Shown here one piece after another: positions 1 to 9,293 of a stretch of DNA of 64,000 bases. How positions within the stretch are numbered: position 1 is the stretch's first letter; every line of letters begins with the position of its first letter. The stretch lies in assembly GCF_013030265.1 (NCBI RefSeq), contig NZ_WPZQ01000008.1:186001-250000 (forward strand). The letters run 5' to 3'. A program made the position numbers and the translations under genes. Source of the DNA: Ruegeria arenilitoris (GTDB taxonomy: Bacteria; Pseudomonadota; Alphaproteobacteria; Rhodobacterales; Rhodobacteraceae). The notes under the pieces are model-generated. The model made no database searches. It saw nothing but the letters and a program-made list of their open reading frames with translations, and was not told the origin of the DNA.

Positions 1-50
1 ACTTGGATTTGTTGCTTTCTTTGGCCGAGACACCTCAGCGTAGCTAGCAG

Positions 51-914
51 TTACTCCAGATCCTGCTCGGCCAGAGCACGGTTGATTTCGCGCCTTACCA
101 TTTTGCGAACGTTACGCGTGATACGTTCACCCAATGCGCCCTGCAATTCCTGCCGGACGACTTGCGCGACTAAATCCTGCAGAGCTGCCTCGTCTATAAG
201 CCGAGCATCAATCTCTGAAACTTCATCCACTTCTTCTGCAACCGGCTGAACATTCCAGCTTGGATCTCGGATAAATGTGACCGGTACATCAACTTCTTCC
301 GTCACAAATTCTGGGTCTTCAGCTGCGTCCAGCTCTTCGGCGGCATCATCTTCGTCTTCAAATGTCTCAGAAGATTCGACCTCTTCGCTCCAATTCATGG
401 ATGTCGTACGTGTTCCGGAATAGGCGTCATCGCTTTCACCATCCGGCTCCCACTGATCTTCGGTGCGGGCAATCGCAGCTTCCAACGCTTCGATCTTAGC
501 ACTCAGGCTGTCTGCAAGATCAGCAGTTTCTCCATTAGCTTCGGTCGATTGATCCGGAGCAGGCTGAGCATTCTCAAGGCTCTCGGAAACTTCGGCGCCC
601 TCGCCCGGCTGAACGATGTCACAGGGCCGTAGTCTCATCGGTTGTGAAAGATCATTTGCAGGCTGAAGCTTAGCCTCATCCGTTTGCATTATCGCATCGG
701 CCGAATATTCAGCCTCGAGCTTCAGCGGAGCCTCTGCGCTTGCAACCTTTGGATGATCGCCAACTCGCAGGGCGTCGGTCAAAACCAAACGCCCGGGTTT
801 GCGTGGAGCCGAGGCCTTAACCAGATCGGGAACCTTACGGCCCTCTTCGCTGACCAGACGTTTGACCGAGGACAGGACGTCCTCGACCCCTGCTTTTATC
901 GTGTTATCTGACAT
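51..914 (-). CDS. PopZ-like (DUF2497-type) polar organising protein candidate
   Basis: The protein has 287 residues in three parts. A short N-terminal amphipathic helix (about residues 10-24, VEDVLSSVKRLVSEE) resembles the PopZ N-terminal helix. A long, very acidic, low-complexity linker rich in Glu, Asp, Ala and Pro covers about residues 30-235. A helical C-terminus (about 238-284, including LVAQVVRQEL and RKMVRREINRAL) resembles the PopZ oligomerisation region. PopZ forms a polar hub that binds ParB and cell-cycle regulators in Caulobacter. The gene order pcm-tolC-this gene also matches my recollection of the Caulobacter popZ locus, where valS follows; valS would lie left of the window. The function is inferred from architecture and synteny, and overall identity is clearly low. 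There are no membrane segments or catalytic motifs. Confidence 0.6.
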   Translation of the reverse strand: MSDNTIKAGVEDVLSSVKRLVSEEGRKVPDLVKASAPRKPGRLVLTDALRVGDHPKVASAEAPLKLEAEYSADAIMQTDEAKLQPANDLSQPMRLRPCDIVQPGEGAEVSESLENAQPAPDQSTEANGETADLADSLSAKIEALEAAIARTEDQWEPDGESDDAYSGTRTTSMNWSEEVESSETFEDEDDAAEELDAAEDPEFVTEEVDVPVTFIRDPSWNVQPVAEEVDEVSEIDARLIDEAALQDLVAQVVRQELQGALGERITRNVRKMVRREINRALAEQDLE

Positions 915-988
915 TGTTCTCTACCGCTCTAGCCCTTGGACCAAGTGTAGCTAAACAATTCTGACCTCACAACAGGTAGTAACGCCGC

Positions 989-2407
989 TTATTCGCGACG
1001 CAACGCTTTGAGGACACGATCCAGATCACGGCTTTGCTTGCTGACCTGAGCTGGAGCTTTCTTGACCAGATTATAGTAGAGGGTCGGATCATAGATTTGA
1101 ACTGCCAGCCCCAGACGCTCTGCAGTCAGAAGCCCCTGCGCCTGCAACAGCTGATAAGCAGCCAGCGAACGCTCGGTACGGGACGCAACCTGTGCGAGCT
1201 GAGCGTCCAGCAAATCCTGCTGCGCAGTCAGTACGTCCAGCGTGGTCCGTGCACCCAAGGTTGCTTCTTCCCGAATTCCGTCAAAAGCGACCTGCGAGGC
1301 GCGCACTCGTTCGTTCGAAGCAGTCAGGCTTGCAGTCGCCGTTTCAAAGCGCACATAGGCATCCGTCACGCCCTGTGTGATGTTTTTCTGAACATTCAAC
1401 AGATTGGCCCGTGATGCATCACGCGTAGCCATGGCACGCCGAACAGCGGCAGCCAAACGACCACCAGCGTAGATAGGCTGGTTGAAGGTCAGGGAGACAG
1501 TTGCGTCATTGATGTAATCGTCACTGTCATAGGTTTCGGTAATACCCGCATCAGCGTTCAGGCTGACATTCGGCCCCAACCCTGCGCGCTGTTGCTGAAC
1601 GATCAAATCCAGCGCACGGACCTGATGTTGGGCGGACAGAATGGAAGGATGGTTGCGCTGCGCCAGATTCTGAGCCTCGGCCGCTGAGCGCGGCAGGTTT
1701 GGCAGGCTGGGCTGACCAGCCGTGCGACCAGGAAGTTTGCCAACCGCGTTCACATACTCTGCCTGTGCGGTACTGAGCGCACCCTTGGCATCAGCCAGAT
1801 CGGCACGCGAACTGGCCAGCTGCGATTCTGACAGTGCAACGTCAGTACGCGTAACCTCACCAACCTCAAAACGATCCTGAGTGGCGCGCAATTCTTCGCT
1901 GGACAGATCGACGTTGTTTTGACGGATCTGGACAGTTTCTTCTTCAAGCAAAACCCGCAAGTAAGCGGTCGCAGCGCGGAAAAGAACCTGCTGCTCAATA
2001 TCGATCAGAGACTGGCGGGTCGACAGAACCGTTTCCTGTGCCGACTGTTTGCCCAAAACGGATGCGCCGCCATCATAGATCAGCTGGCTAAGCGTCAATC
2101 CGGAAAAGAAGTTTGATGGCTCAGTTGTGGTTACCACGGTACCAACACGACGTTTCGTGTAATCCCGGCTGACACGAACCGTCCAGTTGATGATCGGACG
2201 CAATGCCGACAATGCGATTGCGACATCTTCATCCGCTGCACGCAGCAAAGCACGGTTTTGCTCCAGCAGGCCACTAGTGTTGTAAGCCCCAATGAACGCA
2301 TCTGTCAGATTGTCGGCCCAAACCGATCGCACCGGCATTGCGCTCAGAGCAAGACCAGCTGTCAATGCGAGAGCCTTGACCAGCTTACCTCTAGCCATTC
2401 CACGCAT
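989..2407 (-). CDS. tolC: TolC family outer membrane channel protein
   Basis: This is the outer-membrane trimeric channel used by type I secretion and RND/ABC efflux systems. An in-frame TTG lies two codons upstream, but GAGAGGAA stands at correct spacing before the ATG chosen here. A Sec signal peptide covers about the first 31 residues, ending near VWA. Two OEP repeats follow, with long coiled-coil helices and typical strand motifs such as NQPIYAGGRLAAAV and LTLSQLIYDGG. The length (472 residues) is normal for the family. It lies downstream of the pcm-like gene on the same strand with a gap of about 95 bp, so co-transcription is possible. No inner-membrane partner is adjacent, so the exported substrate cannot be named. 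Confidence 0.93.
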   Translation of the reverse strand: MRGMARGKLVKALALTAGLALSAMPVRSVWADNLTDAFIGAYNTSGLLEQNRALLRAADEDVAIALSALRPIINWTVRVSRDYTKRRVGTVVTTTEPSNFFSGLTLSQLIYDGGASVLGKQSAQETVLSTRQSLIDIEQQVLFRAATAYLRVLLEEETVQIRQNNVDLSSEELRATQDRFEVGEVTRTDVALSESQLASSRADLADAKGALSTAQAEYVNAVGKLPGRTAGQPSLPNLPRSAAEAQNLAQRNHPSILSAQHQVRALDLIVQQQRAGLGPNVSLNADAGITETYDSDDYINDATVSLTFNQPIYAGGRLAAAVRRAMATRDASRANLLNVQKNITQGVTDAYVRFETATASLTASNERVRASQVAFDGIREEATLGARTTLDVLTAQQDLLDAQLAQVASRTERSLAAYQLLQAQGLLTAERLGLAVQIYDPTLYYNLVKKAPAQVSKQSRDLDRVLKALRRE

Positions 2408-2502
2408 ACCCAATTCCTCTCAAATCAAAATAACCCTGCCTCGCAGGTAGTTTGCGCCTTTGTTTTCAACTAATCAAGGCAGCAGAAAAATCTGCTGAAT
2501 GA

Positions 2503-3168
2503 CTATAGCGAAAATGCACTCTCGGCGGAAAATGCCGGTAATACCGGCGCACTTGCATTGAAGGCGTCTCGCCAGGTTACCCGGTCAGCTGTCTTCCGAC
2601 CAATCCTCACGGTACCTAACTGGCCTTCCATGAACACGCATGCGATGCGGCCATTATCCTTCAGCTGATCAAGCAGCGCATCCGGCAAGCGCTCGACACC
2701 GCCCTGAATGATAATGACATCATATGGCCCGTGTTCTGCAGCTCCCTGCTCGAGCGGACCGGTATGAATAATCGCATTGTCAGCTTCAGCTTCCATCAGG
2801 TTGCTTTGCGCTTCCGTGGCGCGGGTCTCATCCTCTTCGACACCGACAACCAGTTGAGCCATCCGGGCCGCGACGGCAGTTGAATATCCAAGCGCAGGGG
2901 CGATATCCAACACCACCTCATCGTTGGAAATGTTCAGCGCGTCCAGCATTTTGGCCAGGGTACGCGGTTCCAGCAGACAACTCCCATCGCCCAGTTCAAT
3001 CAAATCGCCGACATAAGCTGCTTCCCGATGTGAGCCCGGAACGAACTTCTCACGCTCAACGGCCAGCATCGCATCGATAATGGGAAACTTTGTAACATCC
3101 GAAGGTCGAATCTGTGTATCAACCATTGTAAGACGTCGGGCTGCGAAATCTGTCATGTGATCGCTCAT
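2503..3168 (-). CDS. Divergent protein-L-isoaspartate O-methyltransferase-like protein
   Basis: The protein is a PCMT-family SAM methyltransferase homologue of 221 residues. The start is the ATG preceded by CAGGGAAAAAGA; an upstream in-frame ATG has no ribosome site. The N-terminus (RRLTMVDTQIRPSDV and DAMLAVEREKFVP) is typical of the family, which repairs isoaspartyl residues in aged proteins. However, motif I reads DIAPALGYSTA instead of the usual E-I-G-x-G-S-G-Y form, and the loop that normally reads ISxPH is LLEPRT here. The fold is therefore clear, but repair activity is uncertain. The conserved position next to tolC and the popZ-like gene suggests an envelope or cell-pole related role, which is inference only. 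Confidence 0.8.
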   Translation of the reverse strand: MSDHMTDFAARRLTMVDTQIRPSDVTKFPIIDAMLAVEREKFVPGSHREAAYVGDLIELGDGSCLLEPRTLAKMLDALNISNDEVVLDIAPALGYSTAVAARMAQLVVGVEEDETRATEAQSNLMEAEADNAIIHTGPLEQGAAEHGPYDVIIIQGGVERLPDALLDQLKDNGRIACVFMEGQLGTVRIGRKTADRVTWRDAFNASAPVLPAFSAESAFSL

Positions 3169-3384
3169 TCTTTTTCCCTGATTGATCGGCTTGTGCCACA
3201 TTCGTCACCCTCCGGCAACGTCTCAAGTACTGAAATTTCAAAAGCAACTTTCAACGGCCGACGCTGCTCCCGGCCCCGAATTTGCCAAACGTCCGTCTAT
3301 TTTGCGCCGACCCACTGGACGTCTGTATCGAAAGCTGTTAGAACGCCTGTCACACCACGGCAAGTATTTGATTTTACTTGAAAA

Positions 3385-3458
3385 GGCGAGTTGGCGGAGT
3401 GGTGACGCAGCGGATTGCAAATCCGTGTACACCGGTTCGATTCCGGTACTCGCCTCCA
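3385..3458 (+). tRNA. tRNA-Cys (anticodon GCA)
   Basis: The sequence folds as a full cloverleaf. The 7-bp acceptor stem GGCGAGT/ACTCGCC closes exactly. The anticodon loop is TTGCAAA on a 5-bp stem, giving anticodon GCA. The T-arm reads CCGG-TTCGATT-CCGG. Discriminator base T is followed by an encoded CCA. It stands alone between the pcm-like gene and the end of dnaE2. Confidence 0.97.
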
Positions 3459-3688
3459 CTTAACCTCAAGAAACTCAACGCATTAGCATGGGTGTTTCGG
3501 CTACTTGATTTGAGCTTCCCTTTTTGGTTGCGAGCTGCAGGTGGTTCCAGATTGATTCAGGCCGCATCGCTTTCATTTTGTCTTCGGCAAGCACTCTATG
3601 TTCGAACTTGAATGCGTTAGAGGAAATCGTGCGCTTTAGATATGGTAAGCCAGAATTCTTGGCGCCTGCAGTAATTTAAGCGCTCGCC

Positions 3689-6600
3689 CTAATGGAAATC
3701 CCGACTTGGGAAGAGACGCTTGGCCTGTTCACGGGGGTGACGTGCCCGTGGTGGCGCACGATTGGCACGCGGTGCATCATCGGCATGAGGTTGAGTTATA
3801 CCAATCGCATCGTCCATCGGATGCCCCAGTTCTGACAGCTTGTGCGACATGTCCCTGATATCCTGCGCGATCAGGTGTACAACAATGCCTTCACGCTGCA
3901 GATATCCGGTCACCTGCAAAAGCCGTCCCCCCATAACGATGCGGCGAAACTGCTCATACACCTTGGGCCAGACCACCACATTGCTGACGCCGGTTTCATC
4001 CTCAAGTGTCAGAAAGATCACGCCCGAGGCCGTACCGGGTCGCTGGCGGGTGATGACCAGTCCGCACACGCTATAACGCCCGAGCGGTATCTTGTGCAGA
4101 GAGTTGTGGGCGATAAGCCCCGGCATGGATGGACGCAGAAGTTCCATTGGATGCGCACGCAGGGTCAGGCGAGTCGAGACGTAATCTTCGACGACCTCTT
4201 CCCCCAAATGCATCATCGGTAAATTCACATCAGCTTCTGAGATACTTTCTCCGTCAATCGGGTCGTTAAACAGCGGCAGTGGTTGCTGGCTCCGGATGGA
4301 TTTGACATGCCAGAGCGCCTCGCGCCGGGTCAGCCCCATATCAGCGAACGTATCGGCTTCGGCCAAGCGCGCCAGAGTCGCAGGGATCAGCCCTGCCCGC
4401 AGCCAGAGGCTTTGCGGGTCGTGGTATCCGTTGCCCCGGGCTGCCACGATCCAGCCGGCCTCCTCTTCTTTGAACCCTTTGATCTGGCGGAACCCCAAGC
4501 GCAACGCCAACCCTCCATCCGCACGGCGCTCCAAAATGTTGTCCCACTGACTGCTGTTGACGCAGATCGGACGCACTTCGACCCCATGTTCGCGCGCATC
4601 GCGCACAATCTGGGCCGGCGCATAAAACCCCATCGGTTGGGAGTTCAGCAGAGCACAGGCAAATACCGCCGGATGGTGACATTTCAGCCAGGCCGAAACA
4701 TAGGCCAGCATTGCAAAGGCAGCGGCATGGCTTTCCGGAAAACCATAATCGGCAAAGCCTTCAATCTGTGAAAAACAGCGCCCGGCAAAATCCATATCGT
4801 AGCCGTTAGCAAGCATTCCTGCGATGAACTTATCCCGAAACGTACCTATGGTTCCCATTCTGCGAAAAGAGGCGAGAGACCGGCGCAGACGGTCTGCTTC
4901 CTCTGGCGTAAATCCTGCGGCGACCACTGCGATCTGCATCGCCTGTTCCTGAAACAACGGCACGCCAAGAGTTTTGGCCATAACTTCCCGCAGTTCTTCC
5001 GAGGGATAGCTGACCTCTTCCAATCCCTGGCGACGCTTGATGTAGGGCTGCACCATCCCCCCCTGAATCGGGCCGGGTCGAACGATAGCGACTTCAATCA
5101 CCAGATCGTAAAAGATACGTGGGCGCATTCGGGGCAGAAAATTCATCTGCGCCCGACTTTCCACCTGAAACACACCGATGGCATCAGCCCGACAAAGCAT
5201 GTCATAGGTGGCTTCATCCCCTTGTGGAACCGAAGCGATGGTAAATGATTGCCCCTCGTGCTGCTGCAGCAGACCGAATGCCTTCCTCACGCAACTGAGC
5301 ATTCCCAAGCCGAGCACATCGACCTTGAGGATGCCAAGCGCGTCGATGTCATCCTTGTCCCATTCGATGACCGTACGGTCCTCCATCGCCGCGTTCTCGA
5401 TGGGGCACATCTCGTCCAACCGTCCCTTGGTGATAACAAAACCGCCGACATGCTGTGACAGGTGACGGGGGAACCCGATGACTTCACCGATCAGGCGAAT
5501 GGTTTGCATCAGGCGCCGGTCACCGGGATCAAGGCCCAGTTCGCGTATCCGTTCGGGATCGACCCCTCCATTGGTCATGCCCCAGATCTGACCAGACAAA
5601 CCAGCCGTCACGTCCTGAGACAACCCCATCACTTTACCCACTTCGCGAATGGCCGCCCGGGAACGGAAATGGATGACCGTGGCACACAAACCCGCCCGGT
5701 GGCGGCCATATTTTTCATATATCCACTGGATCACCTCTTCGCGCCGTTCATGTTCAAAATCCACGTCGATATCCGGCGGCTCTCCCCGGTATTTTGACAC
5801 AAAGCGTTCAAACACCATGGTGATCTGATCGGGGCTGACATCAGTGATACCCAGGAGGTAACAGAGGATCGAGTTGGCGGCGGAACCTCTCCCCTGACAC
5901 AGGATGCCCTCTGATCGGGCGAACTGTACAATGTCATGCACGGTCAGGAAGTAAGCCGGAAAGCCCAGATCGCGGACCAGTTCCAACTCCTTTTTCATGA
6001 GGTTCAGGGCCTTATCCGGCGCGCCACCGGGATAGCGCCGTTTCAACCCATCATGAGCCAGCCGTTCCAGCCGCTCCTGCGGTTCCTCACCCAGACCGAT
6101 CTCGTCGGGATATTCATAGGACAATTCACCCAGATCAAAACTGCACTTGTCGGCGATCTCCAGCGTGCGACGCAGGGTACCGGGATGGTCGCGAAAAAGG
6201 CGCGCCATATCAGCTGCCCCTTTCAGCCGCCGTTCGGCGTTAGGCAGGGCACGTGTGCCTATATCGTCAATGGTGATGCCTTCGCGCATACAGGTCAGAA
6301 CATCTGCCAGTTGCTTGCGGCTGGCATTGTGCATAAGCACGTCGCCCACCGCGACCATGGGGGCCGAGGTCCGCTGAGCCAGCCGCGCACAGGCAGCAAT
6401 ATAGGCCTGATCACTGCCGTCATAACGTGGTGCGGCCCCCAGAAAGACGTGGTTGGGAAACCGTCGTCGTACTTTTTGGATGTCCCGGGTGGCATCCATT
6501 AACTCACCTTGCGGCAAAGCAATCAGGATCATGCCTTTGCAGGCCTCAAGCATATCCCTGAGATCCAGATGACACTCCCCTTTTTGGGCGCGCCGTTTAC

Positions 6601-7072
6601 CCAATGTCAGCAGACGGGTCAGTCGCTGATACGCTGCCCGATCACGCGGCAGCGCAATCCAATCGACCGAACTGTCCTGCAGAACCAGACGGCAACCGAT
6701 GATCAGTCGCGGGACATGAACCGTCCCGGGATTGGCAATGGGCTGCGGATTGCCGACCTCCTGTCTTGAACAGGAATCGACCCGGTGTTGGGACCGGATT
6801 TTGATCGCTTCTTCCGCCTCACGCTTCAGTTCTTTCAGAGCAGTCCAGGCCCGCACTACGCCAGCCAGAGAATTCCGGTCGGTGATAGCGAGTGCAGCCA
6901 AACCCAGCGTCGCAGCGCGCGTAACCAGTTCTTCGGGGTGCGAAGCACCGGTCAAAAAGGTGAAGTTGGTCGTCACGCAAAGTTCGGCATATCCCAAACG
7001 ATCCGTGTGAGGACTGAGCATGTCCTGATGAAACGCCTCAACCGGGCGATGTGTGCGGTTCACCTCGGTCAT
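3689..7072 (-). CDS. dnaE2: Error-prone DNA polymerase III alpha subunit DnaE2 (ImuC)
   Basis: This is the C-family polymerase that performs damage-induced mutagenic translesion synthesis together with ImuB. The start overlaps the imuB stop (ATGA), giving 1127 residues and translational coupling; the reading frame remains open upstream inside imuB. An N-terminal PHP domain begins at YAELCVTTNFTFLTGASHP. The polymerase catalytic carboxylates are visible in PDIDVDFEHERR and LKVDVLGLGML. A helix-hairpin-helix region (KGFKEEEA) and a C-terminal OB fold (GLVITRQRPGTASGVIF) complete the usual DnaE2 architecture. Expression is expected to be SOS-controlled through the LexA site upstream of imuB. Confidence 0.96.
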   Translation of the reverse strand: MTEVNRTHRPVEAFHQDMLSPHTDRLGYAELCVTTNFTFLTGASHPEELVTRAATLGLAALAITDRNSLAGVVRAWTALKELKREAEEAIKIRSQHRVDSCSRQEVGNPQPIANPGTVHVPRLIIGCRLVLQDSSVDWIALPRDRAAYQRLTRLLTLGKRRAQKGECHLDLRDMLEACKGMILIALPQGELMDATRDIQKVRRRFPNHVFLGAAPRYDGSDQAYIAACARLAQRTSAPMVAVGDVLMHNASRKQLADVLTCMREGITIDDIGTRALPNAERRLKGAADMARLFRDHPGTLRRTLEIADKCSFDLGELSYEYPDEIGLGEEPQERLERLAHDGLKRRYPGGAPDKALNLMKKELELVRDLGFPAYFLTVHDIVQFARSEGILCQGRGSAANSILCYLLGITDVSPDQITMVFERFVSKYRGEPPDIDVDFEHERREEVIQWIYEKYGRHRAGLCATVIHFRSRAAIREVGKVMGLSQDVTAGLSGQIWGMTNGGVDPERIRELGLDPGDRRLMQTIRLIGEVIGFPRHLSQHVGGFVITKGRLDEMCPIENAAMEDRTVIEWDKDDIDALGILKVDVLGLGMLSCVRKAFGLLQQHEGQSFTIASVPQGDEATYDMLCRADAIGVFQVESRAQMNFLPRMRPRIFYDLVIEVAIVRPGPIQGGMVQPYIKRRQGLEEVSYPSEELREVMAKTLGVPLFQEQAMQIAVVAAGFTPEEADRLRRSLASFRRMGTIGTFRDKFIAGMLANGYDMDFAGRCFSQIEGFADYGFPESHAAAFAMLAYVSAWLKCHHPAVFACALLNSQPMGFYAPAQIVRDAREHGVEVRPICVNSSQWDNILERRADGGLALRLGFRQIKGFKEEEAGWIVAARGNGYHDPQSLWLRAGLIPATLARLAEADTFADMGLTRREALWHVKSIRSQQPLPLFNDPIDGESISEADVNLPMMHLGEEVVEDYVSTRLTLRAHPMELLRPSMPGLIAHNSLHKIPLGRYSVCGLVITRQRPGTASGVIFLTLEDETGVSNVVVWPKVYEQFRRIVMGGRLLQVTGYLQREGIVVHLIAQDIRDMSHKLSELGHPMDDAIGITQPHADDAPRANRAPPRARHPREQAKRLFPSRDFH

Positions 7073-8547
7073 GCGAACTCTCCCTGCACAAACCAGCCCG
7101 GATTTTGCGGGGTATAAAACAGCCAGAGCCGCCATCCCTGCCGTGTCTGAACCCGCCAGTAATCACGAACTCCCGAACGCCAGTTCTCATCCTCCAGCCA
7201 CCATTCAGGGGCGATGCGTTCCGGTCCCGTGGCACGCTCGATTGAAAGCGCCATACGCCGCCAGCGAAACCTCTGCGGCGGACGTGATCCCGCTCCGGAA
7301 ATCGGCTCGGGCGGGAAAAGACGCAAAGGCCGTGGGCGCAAAGCCACCCATGCGCCGCCCGGCTCGGAATAGGCTGCCGGGGCCAGAATGGAGCTGCGTT
7401 CGGGTATATGACTGTCCGCAGGCAGGTACCGGTGAACATTCTCCAGCCCGATGCGGTTTCCGATCCGGGTAATCAGATCATACACCTGATCCACACGCCC
7501 CGCTGAGACGTGGCTGATCTGCTGTACCGGCTGCGCCTCGACCTGCGTGGCCTCAATCCGCATCCGGTCGATACCAAAACCGGCATCGACCTCTCCAATC
7601 CCGCGTTCAAAAAGTGGGAGTATCCGGTTCGGATCACGCAACGGTCGGGCCAGACGCAATTCGACTGTCTGGCTGTCGTGATCCACACGATCAAGTGTCA
7701 GGCAAAGCCGACGCGCGCCGACCTCCTGTGCCTTAAGTTTCGCACAGAGCTGTTCCAACAACCGCTCGACACCCGCCCTGACATCCGACACCAGTCCAAT
7801 CGGTTCCGGCAAGGTCAGACGCACGCCATACCGTGGTGGATCGGCCAATGGCGAAATCTCTTCAGGCTGCGCCCCAAGCGCCTGATCCAGACGCATCAGC
7901 AGTTCCGGCCCCAAACGCCGGGCCAGCGGCGCACGTGAGGTTGCTGCAAGATCCGAAATCCTGCGCAGTCCCAGCCGTTGCAAAGCAACCGACGTATCCT
8001 CCTGCAGCCGCAATGCCGCCACGGGCAACGTCCCTATCGCATTCAGGGTATCACCCCGGGCTGCCACGCCCTCTTGGTAATGTGCCAATGCCCAAGCCGC
8101 GCCACGCGTATCGGCCAGTCCGATCCGCACCGACAGCCCGACCCGTGCCAGTCGCCTGCGCATATCCGCCAGCATCATGGGTTCCCCGCCAAACAGATGC
8201 GCGGAACCGGTCACATCCAGAACCAGCCCATCCCGACCCTCCAGCCCCACCCAAGGGCAATAGCGCGTCGCCCAGCGCCGCAGGATATGCAGGAACTGCA
8301 GATCGCCCTGCAGATCGGCAGGCTGGCTTTGCAGGTCAGGACAAAACGCACGGGCATCCGCATAAGGCATGCCGCTGTGCAGGCCCTGACGCTCGGCTTC
8401 GCCATTCAGACAATATATGCGGTTGGCATTGTTCTGCTTGAGGGTCAGGGCGAACGGCCCCTGAACCGGATTCGCCCTGAGAACCCGGTCGCTGGACAAC
8501 CGGAAGAACCATAGCGAAGCAACGCGTTTTTGCACCCCTCTGAGCAT
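7069..8547 (-). CDS. imuB: Y-family DNA polymerase-like protein ImuB
   Basis: ImuB is a catalytically inactive Y-family polymerase relative that links DnaE2 to the sliding clamp. The chosen start (MLRGVQKRVASLWFFRL, 492 residues) lies downstream of the LexA box; a longer frame reaching 8610 would place the operator inside the gene and has no ribosome site. The N-terminus matches the ImuB signature SLWFxRLxSDR, and LVLDVTGSAHLFGGE is also typical. The C-terminal half carries the little-finger and ImuB-specific tail (LRLFPPEPISGAG). It is coupled to dnaE2 by a 4-bp overlap. The usual third gene, imuA, is not next to it; the gene upstream is a divergent acetyltransferase. Confidence 0.93.
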   Translation of the reverse strand: MLRGVQKRVASLWFFRLSSDRVLRANPVQGPFALTLKQNNANRIYCLNGEAERQGLHSGMPYADARAFCPDLQSQPADLQGDLQFLHILRRWATRYCPWVGLEGRDGLVLDVTGSAHLFGGEPMMLADMRRRLARVGLSVRIGLADTRGAAWALAHYQEGVAARGDTLNAIGTLPVAALRLQEDTSVALQRLGLRRISDLAATSRAPLARRLGPELLMRLDQALGAQPEEISPLADPPRYGVRLTLPEPIGLVSDVRAGVERLLEQLCAKLKAQEVGARRLCLTLDRVDHDSQTVELRLARPLRDPNRILPLFERGIGEVDAGFGIDRMRIEATQVEAQPVQQISHVSAGRVDQVYDLITRIGNRIGLENVHRYLPADSHIPERSSILAPAAYSEPGGAWVALRPRPLRLFPPEPISGAGSRPPQRFRWRRMALSIERATGPERIAPEWWLEDENWRSGVRDYWRVQTRQGWRLWLFYTPQNPGWFVQGEFA

Positions 8548-8561
8548 ACCTGACACCAAAT

Positions 8562-8576
8562 GTTCTATATTTGTTC
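8562..8576 (-). promoter_or_regulatory. LexA (SOS) box for imuB-dnaE2
   Basis: The minus strand reads GAAC-AAATATA-GAAC, a perfect direct repeat of the alphaproteobacterial LexA motif GTTC-N7-GTTC. It ends 14 bp before the imuB ATG at 8547, consistent with LexA repression of this mutagenesis operon. Confidence 0.9.
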
Positions 8577-8681
8577 TAAATAATCTTTCACCTTTACCAT
8601 GTCGAGTCATATGGGTGAAATACCCAGCTAAATGACCAAGGGTTCCGGCTGAACCACTGACCGTCAGAATTGAGGTGCGAC

Positions 8682-9221
8682 ATGGACTACTCCCGCCATA
8701 CCAGTGGCAGACACGACGAAATTATCGAGTTTTTCGGAGCTGTTTTCGCAGCCTTCGAAGGTGATGAGGAAGGTCAACTGATCGCAGGGCTGGTGAAAGA
8801 CATTCTGGCAAAGACCAACCCTGGTGACATGTATGTCTTCACTGCCACAAATGGTGGCACTCTTACCGGGTGCATAATATTTACCCGCCTCAAGTATGAG
8901 CAGGATGACCGCACCGTATTCATGTTGTCCCCTGTGGCCGTTGCAACAGACCAGCAAGGGAAAGGCGTTGGACAAAAGCTCCTGACGTTCGGGCTGAGCG
9001 ATCTGCGCGGGCGCGGCGTTGATGTGGTGATCACCTATGGCGATCCGAACTACTATTCCAAAGTTGGTTTTGAACAGATTACCGAGCAGCAAGCCCAGCC
9101 ACCCATGAAGCTTCAATATCCCCACGGGTGGCTGGCACAGTCTCTTTCGGATCAGGACCTTGCGCCTTTGAAAGGGCCATCACAATGCGCCGAAGCGTTC
9201 AAAAACCCGGCTTATTGGTAG
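8682..9221 (+). CDS. GNAT family N-acetyltransferase (YhbS-like)
   Basis: The protein is a single-domain acetyltransferase of 179 residues that transfers an acetyl group from acetyl-CoA to an unknown amine. The start is the ATG after GAGGTGCGAC; a TTG four codons upstream overlaps that ribosome site. Motif A is QQGKGVGQKLL (Q-x-x-G-x-G), preceded by the strand MLSPVAV. The segment VVITYGDPNYYSKVGFEQ is the hallmark of the YhbS branch. It is transcribed away from imuB from a shared spacer of about 135 bp, so the LexA site could affect it too, though the box sits much nearer imuB. Confidence 0.88.
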   Translation: MDYSRHTSGRHDEIIEFFGAVFAAFEGDEEGQLIAGLVKDILAKTNPGDMYVFTATNGGTLTGCIIFTRLKYEQDDRTVFMLSPVAVATDQQGKGVGQKLLTFGLSDLRGRGVDVVITYGDPNYYSKVGFEQITEQQAQPPMKLQYPHGWLAQSLSDQDLAPLKGPSQCAEAFKNPAYW

Positions 9222-9293
9222 AACCCTCTCGACTATCATCCGATCACTAAATCGTAAGGCCGAAGCGCTCAGACCTATGTTGATCTATGCGCT

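Noticed and set aside
3459-3688. Small plus-strand frame after tRNA-Cys (3378-3611)
   Set aside because: It starts within or before the tRNA, has no ribosome site and no family resemblance.
8682-9221. Possibility that the gene beside imuB is a diverged imuA
   Set aside because: It is in the opposite orientation and has a clear GNAT motif (QQGKGVG), not a RecA-like fold.
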